Positions 35,174 to 42,955 of a stretch of DNA of 64,000 nt are shown here, piece after piece. Under the pieces are notes generated by a model, which had not been told where the DNA came from, did not search any database, and saw only the letters and a program-made list of their open reading frames with translations. Made by a program: the position numbers and the translations under genes. Source of the stretch: Gordonia lacunae (GTDB lineage Bacteria > Actinomycetota > Actinomycetes > Mycobacteriales > Mycobacteriaceae); contig NZ_NGFO01000022.1 of assembly GCF_002149015.1 (NCBI RefSeq), positions 1-64,000 of the forward strand. The letters are read 5' to 3'. Each line of letters begins with the position of its first letter. The stretch's first letter is position 1.

Positions 35174-35382
35174 GCGTTTCAGGGTGTTGTGGGCACTGTC
35201 GATCAACGACGAAGGTTCTACTGACGGTCCCTGAGGCTGCCGAAGCGTTGTCGACGTCGGTGTCTCAGCTGTACCGGCTGCACAAGGCGGGGAAGATCAC
35301 GTTCACCCGGTCGGGGGAGAGACAGACGCGGGTGCATATCGATGAGATCCGTTCGTATGCGGCGTCGCTCAGGACGTTTTAG
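35170..35382 (+). CDS. Second excisionase-like helix-turn-helix protein
   Basis: A 70-residue protein, ATG overlapping the previous stop. Residues 15-68 are an HTH_17-type winged helix (LLTVPEAAEALSTSVSQLYR, GKITFTRSGERQTRVHIDEI, RSYAASL). It is closer to classical excisionases than the 22554 gene and lies 350 bases from attR. The element therefore has an excisionase candidate at each end. Confidence 0.75.
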   Translation: MSVSGCCGHCRSTTKVLLTVPEAAEALSTSVSQLYRLHKAGKITFTRSGERQTRVHIDEIRSYAASLRTF

Positions 35383-35582
35383 CTCGTCTCGCGGCTGAGG
35401 ATCACCGCGAGGCCGTAGACGCACAGAATGACTTCGTCTGACACCGCGGGGTCGAGGCCCTTGAGCTCTCTTACGACCAGCTCAAATAGCCCTGGCGACG
35501 ATCGGCGAGCACCGGCCGCGATGGCCTGAGTGGCCTCTCCCCCTCGCTCTTGTGCTTCTTGGCTCGGGGTGAACTCAGGCAT
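35379..35582 (-). CDS. Hypothetical small protein (67 residues)
   Basis: It is convergent with the excisionase-like gene (4-base overlap). The sequence begins MPEFTPSQEAQERGGEATQA. Its second half (GLFELVVRELKGLDPAVSDE, then VILCVYGLAVIL) may form an amphipathic or short membrane helix. No family is recognised. The coding call is tentative. Confidence 0.4.
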   Translation of the reverse strand: MPEFTPSQEAQERGGEATQAIAAGARRSSPGLFELVVRELKGLDPAVSDEVILCVYGLAVILSRETS

Positions 35583-35605
35583 CGATGGCCCTCTCTACAC
35601 GGGGT

Positions 35606-35627
35606 TCGGTGTCACGAGGTTGTCACA
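35606..35627. promoter_or_regulatory. Candidate integrase arm-type site, attR side
   Basis: TCGGTGTCACGA-GG-TTGTCACA matches the site inside attL (20591-20611) at about 20 of 22 positions, in the same orientation. It ends 105 bases before the attR core. Confidence 0.5.
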
Positions 35628-35654
35628 ACTCGTCGCGGATCACTGCGGACACTA

Positions 35655-35714
35655 GCGGACGCACACGGACTGACAGTGCAGATGAGAGCGTGTTTCGCGG
35701 ACGCGTGCGGACTG
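35655..35714. repeat. Paired 18-bp direct repeat beside attR
   Basis: GCGGACGCACACGGACTG (35655-35672) and GCGGACGCGTGCGGACTG (35697-35714) differ at three positions. Further CGGAC units surround them (for example 35645 and 35718). They lie immediately inside attR and may be excisionase or integrase accessory sites. Confidence 0.55.
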
Positions 35715-35732
35715 CTACGGACGGAACCCCGG

Positions 35733-35780
35733 CGACTTAAAATCGGCACAGTGTCGGTTCGAGTCCGACTGGGGGCACTC
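35733..35780. repeat. attR core (48-bp direct repeat)
   Basis: A perfect copy of 20500-20547, consisting of the tRNA 3' part from the anticodon loop onward plus three bases. Upstream bases (ACGGAACCCCGG) do not complete a tRNA, so this is the displaced end. Chromosomal sequence resumes after 35780. Confidence 0.95.
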
Positions 35781-36006
35781 ACGGCCGGGCGTTTTCGCCG
35801 TGTGCAGCGCCACTTCCGGCGCCCGTCCACGTTCTACGTCCCGCTCCGCGTCGATCAAACGCATGGCCGTTCAGCCGAATACGTGCGTGGACACCGCTCC
35901 GATCCCCACGGTTACATGACTGCCGGTGGTACCGAACGACTCTCGGGACCTTCCGAGTCCGTTGCGGCCCATCGAGACCAATCAGGACGACCCGTCGGGG
36001 GAACAG
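35781..36006. other. Intergenic region between attR and the nuclease gene
   Basis: About 226 bases with no supportable gene. The long frame from 35550 that crosses attR is rejected. A promoter for the nuclease is expected here but no clear -35/-10 pair was recognised. Confidence 0.5.
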
Positions 36007-36900
36007 ATGAAGATATTGATGCGTGGGGCGATGATCGCTCTCTTTCTCGTCGTCGCACTTGTCACGCCGGTCCATGCGGCGAATGCCGTACCGACCGGAT
36101 GCAGCGACCGCGACATCGCGCAGGGAAATGCGGAGGCCCGGTCACTGAACGCCCGCATCGCGGCGCACAACTCCAGGCCGAGACAGTTCCGGATTCCGGA
36201 GCAGCAACTACAGGCCACCGCCTACCAGGCCGAGGCCAATCGACTGAACACCGAACGTGCGGCCCTCGTCGCCTGGGCCAACGGGTGCCGCGTACACCTG
36301 CAGGGAATGGGCCCGGGCTCGGGCGGTCCACACCGGCCGAGCACTCCCCCACCGCCGCAGCGGCCGGGCACCCCGGCGCCGTCGGTCACCAATCCGACGC
36401 CGGGCTACCCGGCGCCACAGCGCTACCCGTACAGCGACAAGATCGCGAGCGACCGCACCGACCGGACGACCCTCACGCGAACCACGCGATTCCGGGACGG
36501 TGGCGAAGTCAACCTGACACGGATGCAGGGTCGCGCGGCGACCGGTATGAACGCCGCCATCACTCCGAACATGCTGCGGACCGGCACTCCGAGTACGCGC
36601 TCCGTCACTCCGCCGGGGTACCGGCCGGGCCTGGAACGCGGGCATCTGCTCGCCAACCGGCTCGGCGGTCTCGGCGGCGACGCCCGGAACATCGTGGCCC
36701 TGAGCAACGCGGCCAACACCCGCATGCGCGTCCTCGAGAATCGCATCGCTCGTGTCGTCGCGAGGGGCGAAGCCGTCCACTACAGTGTGACCCCGATCTA
36801 CGGGAACGGGTACAGCCGTCCGCCCACCGACATCGCCGTCGGCGCGTTCGGCGTCCGGGGCGGTATCGCTCATTTCGAGATCATCCCGAACGTGAGGTGA
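36007..36900 (+). CDS. Secreted DNA/RNA non-specific endonuclease (toxin)
   Basis: A 297-residue protein. Residues 1-27 are a Sec signal peptide (MKILMRGAMIALFLVVALVT, then PVHAANA). A helical domain follows, then a Pro-rich linker (about 110-145; HRPSTPPPPQRPGTPAPS). The C-terminal domain has the beta-beta-alpha-metal nuclease motif ERGHLLANRLGG (general-base His) and RNIVALSNAANTRMRVLENR (metal-binding Asn and Glu), as in Endonuclea_NS_2. It is probably exported to attack neighbouring cells or free nucleic acid. The SUKH gene 5 bases downstream is its probable immunity protein. The ATG at 36007 is chosen because it opens the signal peptide. Confidence 0.85.
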   Translation: MKILMRGAMIALFLVVALVTPVHAANAVPTGCSDRDIAQGNAEARSLNARIAAHNSRPRQFRIPEQQLQATAYQAEANRLNTERAALVAWANGCRVHLQGMGPGSGGPHRPSTPPPPQRPGTPAPSVTNPTPGYPAPQRYPYSDKIASDRTDRTTLTRTTRFRDGGEVNLTRMQGRAATGMNAAITPNMLRTGTPSTRSVTPPGYRPGLERGHLLANRLGGLGGDARNIVALSNAANTRMRVLENRIARVVARGEAVHYSVTPIYGNGYSRPPTDIAVGAFGVRGGIAHFEIIPNVR

Positions 36901-36905
36901 CCACC

Positions 36906-37469
36906 ATGCCGAAGCACACCATCGATGATCTGATCGCGCTGATCCCACCACCGGCGGCGCGGCCGGCGACGATCGACTGGGGGCCCACCGAACGGCGACT
37001 GGGATTCCGATTGCCGACCGACTACAAGGCACTCGCCGACACCTACGGACCCGGGGTCTTCTGCGACGACTTCCTCGTATGGACCGGACTCCCCTGGCCC
37101 GACGCGTCGATCGAGGAGGCGGGGCGCCGCGCGGCGACCGAACTCGAGCCGCTTCTCGCGGACCTGAGCATCGTGACCTGGGCCCATGACGACGGCACCG
37201 ACACGGCCGTCGATCTGGTCGGCGGCTCCTTCTTCGGATGGGGGCGTTCCACCGACGGCGACTCGGGTTATTGGCACCGAACGGGCGACGACCCCGACGA
37301 GTGGCCGGTGCTCGTCACCGACGGGGTGATGGTGTGCGACTACCACTCCGGCGGCCTGGTCTCGTACCTGTACGACTTCTGGACGGGAGGCTTCCCGAAC
37401 CGGCAGGTCTTCGCCGGGCGCGAAGCACCGGAACGACCGACCTTCGAGCAGGTGACCGTCGGCTCCTGA
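36906..37469 (+). CDS. SUKH (SMI1/KNR4) family immunity protein
   Basis: A 187-residue cytoplasmic protein. The SUKH signature is present: TERRLGFRLPTDYKALADTY followed by GPGVFCDDFLVWTG, then strands such as SFFGWGRSTDGDSGYWHRTG and WPVLVTDGVMVC. SUKH proteins are known immunity proteins of polymorphic nuclease toxins, and this gene starts 5 bases after a secreted nuclease. The pair is therefore a toxin-immunity module. The fold assignment is secure. The partner assignment is inferred from adjacency. Confidence 0.85.
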   Translation: MPKHTIDDLIALIPPPAARPATIDWGPTERRLGFRLPTDYKALADTYGPGVFCDDFLVWTGLPWPDASIEEAGRRAATELEPLLADLSIVTWAHDDGTDTAVDLVGGSFFGWGRSTDGDSGYWHRTGDDPDEWPVLVTDGVMVCDYHSGGLVSYLYDFWTGGFPNRQVFAGREAPERPTFEQVTVGS

Positions 37470-37480
37470 GCGGGCGCGGA

Positions 37481-37509
37481 CCCCTCCGCGAAAAGCATGA
37501 ACGGAGGGG
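37481..37509. terminator. Bidirectional hairpin between convergent genes
   Basis: An 8-bp stem, CCCCTCCG with CGGAGGGG, around 13 bases. It lies between the stop of the immunity gene and the stop of the TetR gene. Confidence 0.6.
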
Positions 37510-37524
37510 CCCCGCGGGCTCGGC

Positions 37525-38091
37525 TCACATACCGGGCCCGCGGATCCCCTCGACCACGAGTTCCACCAGTCGTTGCGACTCGACGCAATTCCGTCCGAGA
37601 GCGATCATGTTGGCCAGGGTGAACAGTTCGTCCACAGTGAGGTCGGCGCGGATTCCGCCCGACCGCTGGGCGGCGCCGAGGATGGCCGCGCCGGCCACGC
37701 GGATGTCGGCGCAGCTGGTGTAGAGCGGACTCGCCGGATCGCCCGCCGCCGCGATGATGATCTCGGGCAAACCCTGATACGCCCCGACGTGGCGGGCGAG
37801 TGCACGAACCCAGTCGACGAGGCGCTCCCCCGGCGCCTCCCCGTCTGCGGTCTGCGCCGACTCCACGAGGGCGGCGGTGTCCTGTCGCATCGCGGCCGCG
37901 ACGAGGGCCTCCCGCGAGGGGAAGTGACGGTACAACGTGCCGGCCCCCACACCGGCTCGTTTGGCGATGTCATCGAGCGACGTGTCGATCCCCGACTCAC
38001 GGAAGGCCTCCGCCGCCGTGGCAACGACCTTGTCGTAGTTGCGTCGAGCGTCGGCTCGCATCGGCTTCGCCGGCGCGGATGCGCTGGTCAT
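37525..38091 (-). CDS. TetR-family regulator of the divergent MFS exporter
   Basis: A 188-residue repressor with a helix-turn-helix (TSLDDIAKRAGVGAGTLYRH, then FPSREALVAAAM) and a C-terminal ligand domain of SbtR type (LTVDELFTLANMIALGRNC). GGGAGG precedes the ATG. It diverges from an MFS drug-exporter gene across 114 bases that hold three identical-pattern palindromes, so autoregulation and control of the exporter are very likely. Confidence 0.9.
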   Translation of the reverse strand: MTSASAPAKPMRADARRNYDKVVATAAEAFRESGIDTSLDDIAKRAGVGAGTLYRHFPSREALVAAAMRQDTAALVESAQTADGEAPGERLVDWVRALARHVGAYQGLPEIIIAAAGDPASPLYTSCADIRVAGAAILGAAQRSGGIRADLTVDELFTLANMIALGRNCVESQRLVELVVEGIRGPGM

Positions 38092-38120
38092 GGCACCTCC
38101 CGAGGAAAAGACTTGTAACC

Positions 38121-38175
38121 GGAGAACATCTCCGGTTCAATAAGCGGAGACAGTCTCCAATTGGAGAGACTCTCC
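38121..38175. promoter_or_regulatory. Three operator palindromes GGAGA-N3-TCTCC
   Basis: GGAGAACATCTCC (38121-38133), GGAGACAGTCTCC (38146-38158) and GGAGAGACTCTCC (38163-38175) all fit GGAGA-N3-TCTCC. The first is extended on both sides to AACCGGAGA-N3-TCTCCGGTT. They occupy the shared promoter of the TetR and MFS genes and are the probable binding sites of the TetR protein. Confidence 0.85.
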
Positions 38176-38205
38176 TCTTCGACCTTACCCGCCCGGGAGG
38201 CCCCG

Positions 38206-39639
38206 ATGTCCCAGATCTCCGATCGCGCAGCGCCGACGTCGAAGTCCGACGCCGGCGAACCGACCATCGACCGCCGCACCTGGATCGGACTGATCGTCGT
38301 GGTAGCAAGCCAGTTGATGGTGATCCTCGACGGCACGATCGTCACCGTCGCACTCCCGCGCATTCGCGACGACCTGGGCTTCAGCGAGGTGTCCCAGTCG
38401 TGGGTGATGAACGCCTACGTGCTGGCGGTCGGCGGCCTGCTGTTGCTCGGCGGTCGCCTCGGCGACCTGATCGGACGCCGCCGCGCCCTGCTCTACGGCA
38501 TCGCGCTCTTCACCGCGGCCTCACTCCTCGGCGGCCTGGCGACCAGTGCGTGGATGCTTCTCATCGCCCGCGTCCTGCAGGGCATCGGCGCAGCGCTGGC
38601 CGCACCCACCGCTCTGGGACTGATCGTCGCGAACTTCCCTCCGGGACCCGATCGTGCGAAAGCGATCAGCTGGTTCTCCCTGGGCGCCGCGTCGGGCGGA
38701 GCTCTCGGCCTACTCCTCGGCGGCGTACTCACCGAGAAGCTGTCGTGGCATTGGGTGATGCTGGTCAACGTGCCGATCGGGGTGGCGATCCTGCTCGCCG
38801 CACCGTTCACCGTCGACGAGACACCTCGGCAGCCCGGTCACCTGGGCCTCTGGGACACCCTTCTGTCCGCGGCGGGTGTCGCCGCGGTGGTCTTCGGTTT
38901 CATCCGCGCGTCCGAGGTCTCCTGGGCCGACCCGATGACCATCGCATCCCTTGCCGTCGGCGCATCGACCCTCGCGGCTTTCGCTGTCCGGCAGCGGCAT
39001 ACAAGCCATCCCCTGCTGCCGCCCCGGCTGGTGAACTCGGCGCGCAAGGCCGCGCCGTTCGTGGTGATGCTGCTGTTGCCCGGGGCGATGATGGGCATGT
39101 TCACCTTCATGACCCTGCACCTGCAGGACGTGATGGGTTACAGCGTCGTCGCGTCCGGGTTCGCGTTCCTACCGTTCATGGTCCTCAACATCGGACTGAC
39201 GGTCACCGGGATCACCGCCCGCCTCGTCGCACGTCTCGGTGCGGCACCGGTGTTGATGGCGGGACTGTCGCTGGCGATCGTCGGTCTGCTGTGGCTGTCG
39301 TTCGTCGGCCCGGAATCCACCTTCGTCGGTGCGATTCTGGCGCCGTCGATGATCATGGGCGCGGGAATCGGCCTATCCGTGGTCCCCGCCAACGTCCTGA
39401 TCGTCGACAACTCACCCGCCCCCGACGCGGGCGCCGCCTCGGGCCTCATGCAGGCTCTGCTCCAGGTCGGCGGCGCGCTCGGACTTGCCACCCTGATGAC
39501 TGTGTTCGGCCCGCTGCAACGCAGCGATCCGTCCGGCACCGCTACCGGCACAACGATTCTGGTCGGTTCCTCGTTCGCCGTCGTCGCACTGCTCGTGCTC
39601 GTCGTCGCCTACCGGCCGCGGCGTGCCGTGGACGCGTGA
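38206..39639 (+). CDS. MFS exporter, DHA2 (14-helix) family
   Basis: A 477-residue major facilitator with about 14 membrane segments. The family motifs are LDGTIVTVALPRI (motif D1), GGRLGDLIGRRRALLYG (motif A) and ARVLQGIGAALAAPTALGLI (motif B/C region). It is likely a proton-coupled drug or metabolite exporter. The ATG at 38206 has GGGAGG upstream. It is controlled by the divergent TetR gene through three operators, and an inducer that the pump exports is expected. Confidence 0.9.
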   Translation: MSQISDRAAPTSKSDAGEPTIDRRTWIGLIVVVASQLMVILDGTIVTVALPRIRDDLGFSEVSQSWVMNAYVLAVGGLLLLGGRLGDLIGRRRALLYGIALFTAASLLGGLATSAWMLLIARVLQGIGAALAAPTALGLIVANFPPGPDRAKAISWFSLGAASGGALGLLLGGVLTEKLSWHWVMLVNVPIGVAILLAAPFTVDETPRQPGHLGLWDTLLSAAGVAAVVFGFIRASEVSWADPMTIASLAVGASTLAAFAVRQRHTSHPLLPPRLVNSARKAAPFVVMLLLPGAMMGMFTFMTLHLQDVMGYSVVASGFAFLPFMVLNIGLTVTGITARLVARLGAAPVLMAGLSLAIVGLLWLSFVGPESTFVGAILAPSMIMGAGIGLSVVPANVLIVDNSPAPDAGAASGLMQALLQVGGALGLATLMTVFGPLQRSDPSGTATGTTILVGSSFAVVALLVLVVAYRPRRAVDA

Positions 39640-39766
39640 CGAACAGACGTGACGCAGAGCCGTGATGCGGGACGCCCGAGCTCGGTCACGATCTCCCGCC
39701 GCGTGACAACACGTCCGATGCGATCCGCGTGCACTCCCGAATCCCGCTGGTGATGTACTCGGTGTC

Positions 39767-39985
39767 ATGTCCACTCGGGTTGTCTTCCTCGCCGACTCCT
39801 CGGTCGCCCTTCTCACCCTCGGTATCTCCGTGTACTCGATCGCGATCCTGGTCTGCCTGGGCATCGCGATCAACGCCGCCCGTTTCGGACGGCGACGCGT
39901 CGCCGTCGCGATGGCGTGGGTGGTCGGTGTGCTGACGGTGGCGGGTGTCGTCGTGGCCATCCTGTCGAGCGTCGCCGGCAGTTAA
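39767..39985 (+). CDS. Small membrane protein (72 residues)
   Basis: Two membrane helices, SSVALLTLGISVYSIAILVC and AVAMAWVVGVLTVAGVVVAI, joined by a basic loop (NAARFGRRR). It overlaps the convergent SDR gene by 4 bases. The function is unknown. High hydrophobicity and the stop-to-stop fit support it as a real gene. Confidence 0.55.
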   Translation: MSTRVVFLADSSVALLTLGISVYSIAILVCLGIAINAARFGRRRVAVAMAWVVGVLTVAGVVVAILSSVAGS

Positions 39986-40836
39986 CCCTCCGGCCGCAGT
40001 TGCCCGCGCTGGCGGTCGATGAACTGCGCGGCAAGCCGATTCGTGAGGCCAGGCGCCAATCGCTGGATGCGCCAGGTGATCCGGGATCGACGGGGAACGA
40101 CGAGCAAGGGCTGGTCCCGTCCGATGGCGGCGAGCGTGTCCTGCGCCAGCCGATCCGCGTCGTATGCCGTCGAGGAGCCCTGACTCGCGAGATAGTATGA
40201 GCGGCCGACGAATCCGCCGACCGACCCCTTGTCGAGGATCGGCGTCTCGACTGCCGAGGGGCACACCGCCAGCACGGTGACCCCGTGACCCGCGGCCTCG
40301 GTGCGCAGCGCAAGCGACAGTCCGACGACCGCATGCTTGGTCATCACATAGCTGGTGATGAGTCCGGCCGCGACCAGCCCGCCCATCGACGCCGTGTTGA
40401 CGATGGCCCCGGAACGCTGCTCGATCATCACCGGATACGCCGCCGCGACCCCGTGGACGACGCCGCGGATGTTGACGTCGATGATGGCGTTCCATTGCTC
40501 CGGCGTCAGCATCTCGGTGGGACCGCCCCACGTGATCCCGGCGTTGTTGAACATCAGGTCGAGCCGTCCCGACTCCGCGACCACGTCGTCGACGACCCGC
40601 TGGACCGCCGCCCCGTCCGTCACGTCGAGACGCACGGCCCGGACCGTGCCCGGCCCACCGAGCAGCGACGACGCCACCCGTTGCGCGGCAGGCAGGTCGA
40701 TGTCGGCGCAGGCGACCTGGGCCCCCTCGGCGGCCAGCGCACCGGTGAGGGCGGCCCCGATACCGGACCCGCCCCCCGTCACGATCGCGACCTTGCCCGC
40801 CAGGTCCGGTCCACCACGCCTCCTGCGTCCGAGCAC
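39982..40836 (-). CDS. SDR-family oxidoreductase
   Basis: A 284-residue short-chain dehydrogenase. The cofactor loop is TGGGSGIGAAL (about 21-31), NNAG is present and the catalytic Tyr-Lys pair is in SYVMTKHAV. ADIDLP after the second strand favours NAD(H). The basic C-terminal extension (RRSRITWRIQRLAPGLTNRL) is typical of the membrane-associated actinobacterial group. It starts at GTG 40836. The substrate is unknown. Confidence 0.8.
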   Translation of the reverse strand: MLGRRRRGGPDLAGKVAIVTGGGSGIGAALTGALAAEGAQVACADIDLPAAQRVASSLLGGPGTVRAVRLDVTDGAAVQRVVDDVVAESGRLDLMFNNAGITWGGPTEMLTPEQWNAIIDVNIRGVVHGVAAAYPVMIEQRSGAIVNTASMGGLVAAGLITSYVMTKHAVVGLSLALRTEAAGHGVTVLAVCPSAVETPILDKGSVGGFVGRSYYLASQGSSTAYDADRLAQDTLAAIGRDQPLLVVPRRSRITWRIQRLAPGLTNRLAAQFIDRQRGQLRPEG

Positions 40837-41000
40837 GTCAACCCCTGTCCTTTGTGATCCGGGCCCGCTGTTCAGCGGCGACCGCGGTCGCCCAGCGCGG
40901 GCTCAGACGAGCATGACCGATCCCGACGCGAGCGGCACCGCTTTGCCCAGACCGGGTCTTGACATCCTCACAGCTCGCTCTTAGTGTTGCTGCCATCACA

Positions 41001-41018
41001 AATTGAAACGTTTTAATT
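41001..41018. promoter_or_regulatory. LacI-type operator candidate upstream of the rhamnose operon
   Basis: AATTGAAACGTTTTAATT is an almost perfect 18-bp palindrome centred on ACGT, the usual form of LacI/CcpA-family operators. It is an AT-rich island in GC-rich DNA, 63 bases before the mutarotase start. The core TTGAAACGTT recurs at 42957. The LacI-type regulator at 50687 is the likely ligand. Confidence 0.65.
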
Positions 41019-41081
41019 CGCCGAGTCGGACCCCTCTCGACGGTCCGCGATTCCCCACCCGTCGTCTCGTCAGGAGCAGCA

Positions 41082-41429
41082 ATGTCCGACCCCCAGCGCG
41101 TCTGCTTCGTGCTCCACCTCCGCCCCGAACGCGTCGAGGACTACCTCGAGGCCCACACCGAGGTGTGGCCGGAGATGCTCGACGCCCTGCGCGAGACCGG
41201 TTGGCGCAACTACTCCCTGTTCCTCCGGAAGGACGACGGCATGGTCGTGGGCTACCTCGAGACCGACGACTTCCCGGCGACCAGCACCGCCATGGAGGCG
41301 ACAGACGTCAACACCCGCTGGCAGGCGCACATGTCCGAGTACTTCCTCCCACCCACGGGCGGCGGGGCGAACGCGGCGAACCCGGACACGATCCGCACCG
41401 AACTCACCGAGTACTTCCACCTCGACTGA
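41082..41429 (+). CDS. rhaM: L-rhamnose mutarotase
   Basis: A 115-residue protein interconverting alpha- and beta-L-rhamnose. Family features are RVCFVLHLRPERVEDYLEAH (N-terminal strand with the conserved His), VWPEMLDALRETGWRNYSLF and VGYLETDDF. The length is slightly above the usual 104. CAGGAG lies upstream of the ATG. It is the first gene of the rhamnose operon and supplies the anomer used by the isomerase. Confidence 0.9.
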   Translation: MSDPQRVCFVLHLRPERVEDYLEAHTEVWPEMLDALRETGWRNYSLFLRKDDGMVVGYLETDDFPATSTAMEATDVNTRWQAHMSEYFLPPTGGGANAANPDTIRTELTEYFHLD

Positions 41430-41554
41430 CCCATCCGAACGACATCGACGCGACACGCATGACACCTACTGACGGGCGCACCGACATCAGCGAACTCCGG
41501 TTTGACCTCCACGATCCCGACCCTCTGTACTGATCTCCGACGCAAGGAATCACC

Positions 41555-42928
41555 ATGAAAGTAGGAGCGCGCTCCACCACCGGCTGGCGGGCGACCATCT
41601 CGGTCGCCATGTCGAACTACATCGAGGCCGGCTCGATCATCGCGATCGCCACCAGCCTCACCTTCTGGCAGGACGAGTTCGGCATCAGCAACTTCGCGGT
41701 CGGCCTCCTGGCCGCGCTGAGCGCCAACGCGTTCGGTGCCGCCGTCGGCGCCGCGATCGGCGGCCCGCTGTGTGATCGCTACGGCCGCAAGGCGATCTAC
41801 ACCTACGACCTGCTGGTCTACATGGCCGGCGTGTTGCTCGCGGCCTTCGCGTTCAACTTCACCATGCTGCTGGCCGCCTTCATCATCACCGGCCTCGCGG
41901 TCGGCGCCGGCGTCCCGGCCTCGTGGACGTACATCGCCGAAGAGGCCCCGTCGGTCGAACGCGCCAAGCATGTCGGCACCGCGCAGCTCGCCTGGTCGGT
42001 CGGACCCCTGATCGGCTTCGCGCTCGCCGCGGCGCTCGCCCCGATGGGCCTGCTCGGTTCGCGGATCATCTTCCTGCATCTCTTCGTCGTCGCGGCGGTC
42101 GTCTGGTGGATTCGCCAGGGTCTCGCGGAGTCGAAGATCTGGTCCGACGAGGCGGTCAACGAGACGCGGGAGCTCACCGCATCGGTCGGCGCCCGCGGCA
42201 TTAAGGGTCTGTTCTCCAAGAAGGTCAACATCACCGCCCTGCTCCTGCTCGGTGGCATCTACCTCTTCTGGAACACCGTCGCCGGCCAGGCCGGCATCTT
42301 CATGCCGCGTGTCTACGAGACCGCCGGACTGGAGAGCGCTGTCCAGCAGAACCTGCTGCAGGTGCTGGTCTGGGGGTGCACGGTGCTGGCGACCTACTTC
42401 GGCTTCATGCGCTACGCCGACCGCGTCTCCCAGCGCGCGCTCTATGTCTTCGGCGCAGCGCTCGGCATCGTCGGTTGGATCGTGCTGGTCGCCTTCACCG
42501 ACGGCGGCCTCACCACGATGCTCGCGTTCGCGATCCTCTGGGGAATCTCCTCGGGCATCGGCGCTCAGGCGTTCTACAGCCTCTGGGCCAGCGAGATGTT
42601 CGCCACGCCCTACCGGGCCAGCGCCCAGGGCGTCATGTTCTTCGCCGTCCGCACCGCCACCGGTCTCCTGAGCTACTTCTTCCCCACGATGCTCGCGGCC
42701 ACTGGGCTCACCACGGTCGGCATCCTGCTGGTCGCACTGCTCACCATCGCTCTGGTCATCGGCGCCGTCGCGGCTCCGGACACCCAGGGCAAGACCCTGC
42801 AAGAGATCGAGGTCGAGCGGTACGGCGCTCCGCTGTCACCCGAGCTCATCGAGACGCCGGCATCCTCCGGGCACCCCACCCAGGGCAGCAACCCGGCGAC
42901 GGAGTCCGGACACAAGGCCCCGGCCTGA
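41555..42928 (+). CDS. MFS sugar transporter, probable L-rhamnose importer
   Basis: A 457-residue, 12-helix transporter of the sugar-porter/MHS-like group. Motif A is GGPLCDRYGRKAIYTYDLL and ASWTYIAEEAPSVERAKHVG is the PESPR-like region. The C-terminal tail (SSGHPTQGSNPATESGHKAP) is soluble. GCAAGGAAT precedes the ATG. Its position between the mutarotase and isomerase genes implies rhamnose uptake. This differs from the RhaT and ABC importers of other bacteria. Confidence 0.85.
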   Translation: MKVGARSTTGWRATISVAMSNYIEAGSIIAIATSLTFWQDEFGISNFAVGLLAALSANAFGAAVGAAIGGPLCDRYGRKAIYTYDLLVYMAGVLLAAFAFNFTMLLAAFIITGLAVGAGVPASWTYIAEEAPSVERAKHVGTAQLAWSVGPLIGFALAAALAPMGLLGSRIIFLHLFVVAAVVWWIRQGLAESKIWSDEAVNETRELTASVGARGIKGLFSKKVNITALLLLGGIYLFWNTVAGQAGIFMPRVYETAGLESAVQQNLLQVLVWGCTVLATYFGFMRYADRVSQRALYVFGAALGIVGWIVLVAFTDGGLTTMLAFAILWGISSGIGAQAFYSLWASEMFATPYRASAQGVMFFAVRTATGLLSYFFPTMLAATGLTTVGILLVALLTIALVIGAVAAPDTQGKTLQEIEVERYGAPLSPELIETPASSGHPTQGSNPATESGHKAPA

Positions 42929-42955
42929 CACCTCCGCCTGATCGCGCCACGCGCG

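Larger units (their letters stand above)
20500..35780. mobile_element. Integrated phage-satellite-like element, about 15.2 kb
   Basis: It is bounded by 48-bp perfect direct repeats at a tRNA gene. Leftward are integrase and repressor. Rightward is one long operon from 22554 to about 34007 in which most neighbouring genes overlap as ATGA or GTGA. A short accessory block follows near attR. Gene content is regulation, a DUF3631 replication-type ATPase, a WhiB-like protein and one large tape measure protein. No terminase, portal, protease, capsid, head-tail connector, other tail protein, holin or separate endolysin was found. It is either a decayed prophage or, more likely given the tight operon and open frames, a satellite needing a helper phage. 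Confidence 0.9.

Noticed and set aside
20500-35780. The element as a complete prophage
   Set aside because: No terminase, portal, capsid or other tail genes were found on either strand, and the span is too short for a siphophage genome.
35550-37469. A 639-codon open frame crossing attR and the nuclease gene
   Set aside because: It runs through the att repeat and over the well-supported nuclease gene in another frame. Only its last part, from the ATG at 36906, is a recognisable (SUKH) protein.
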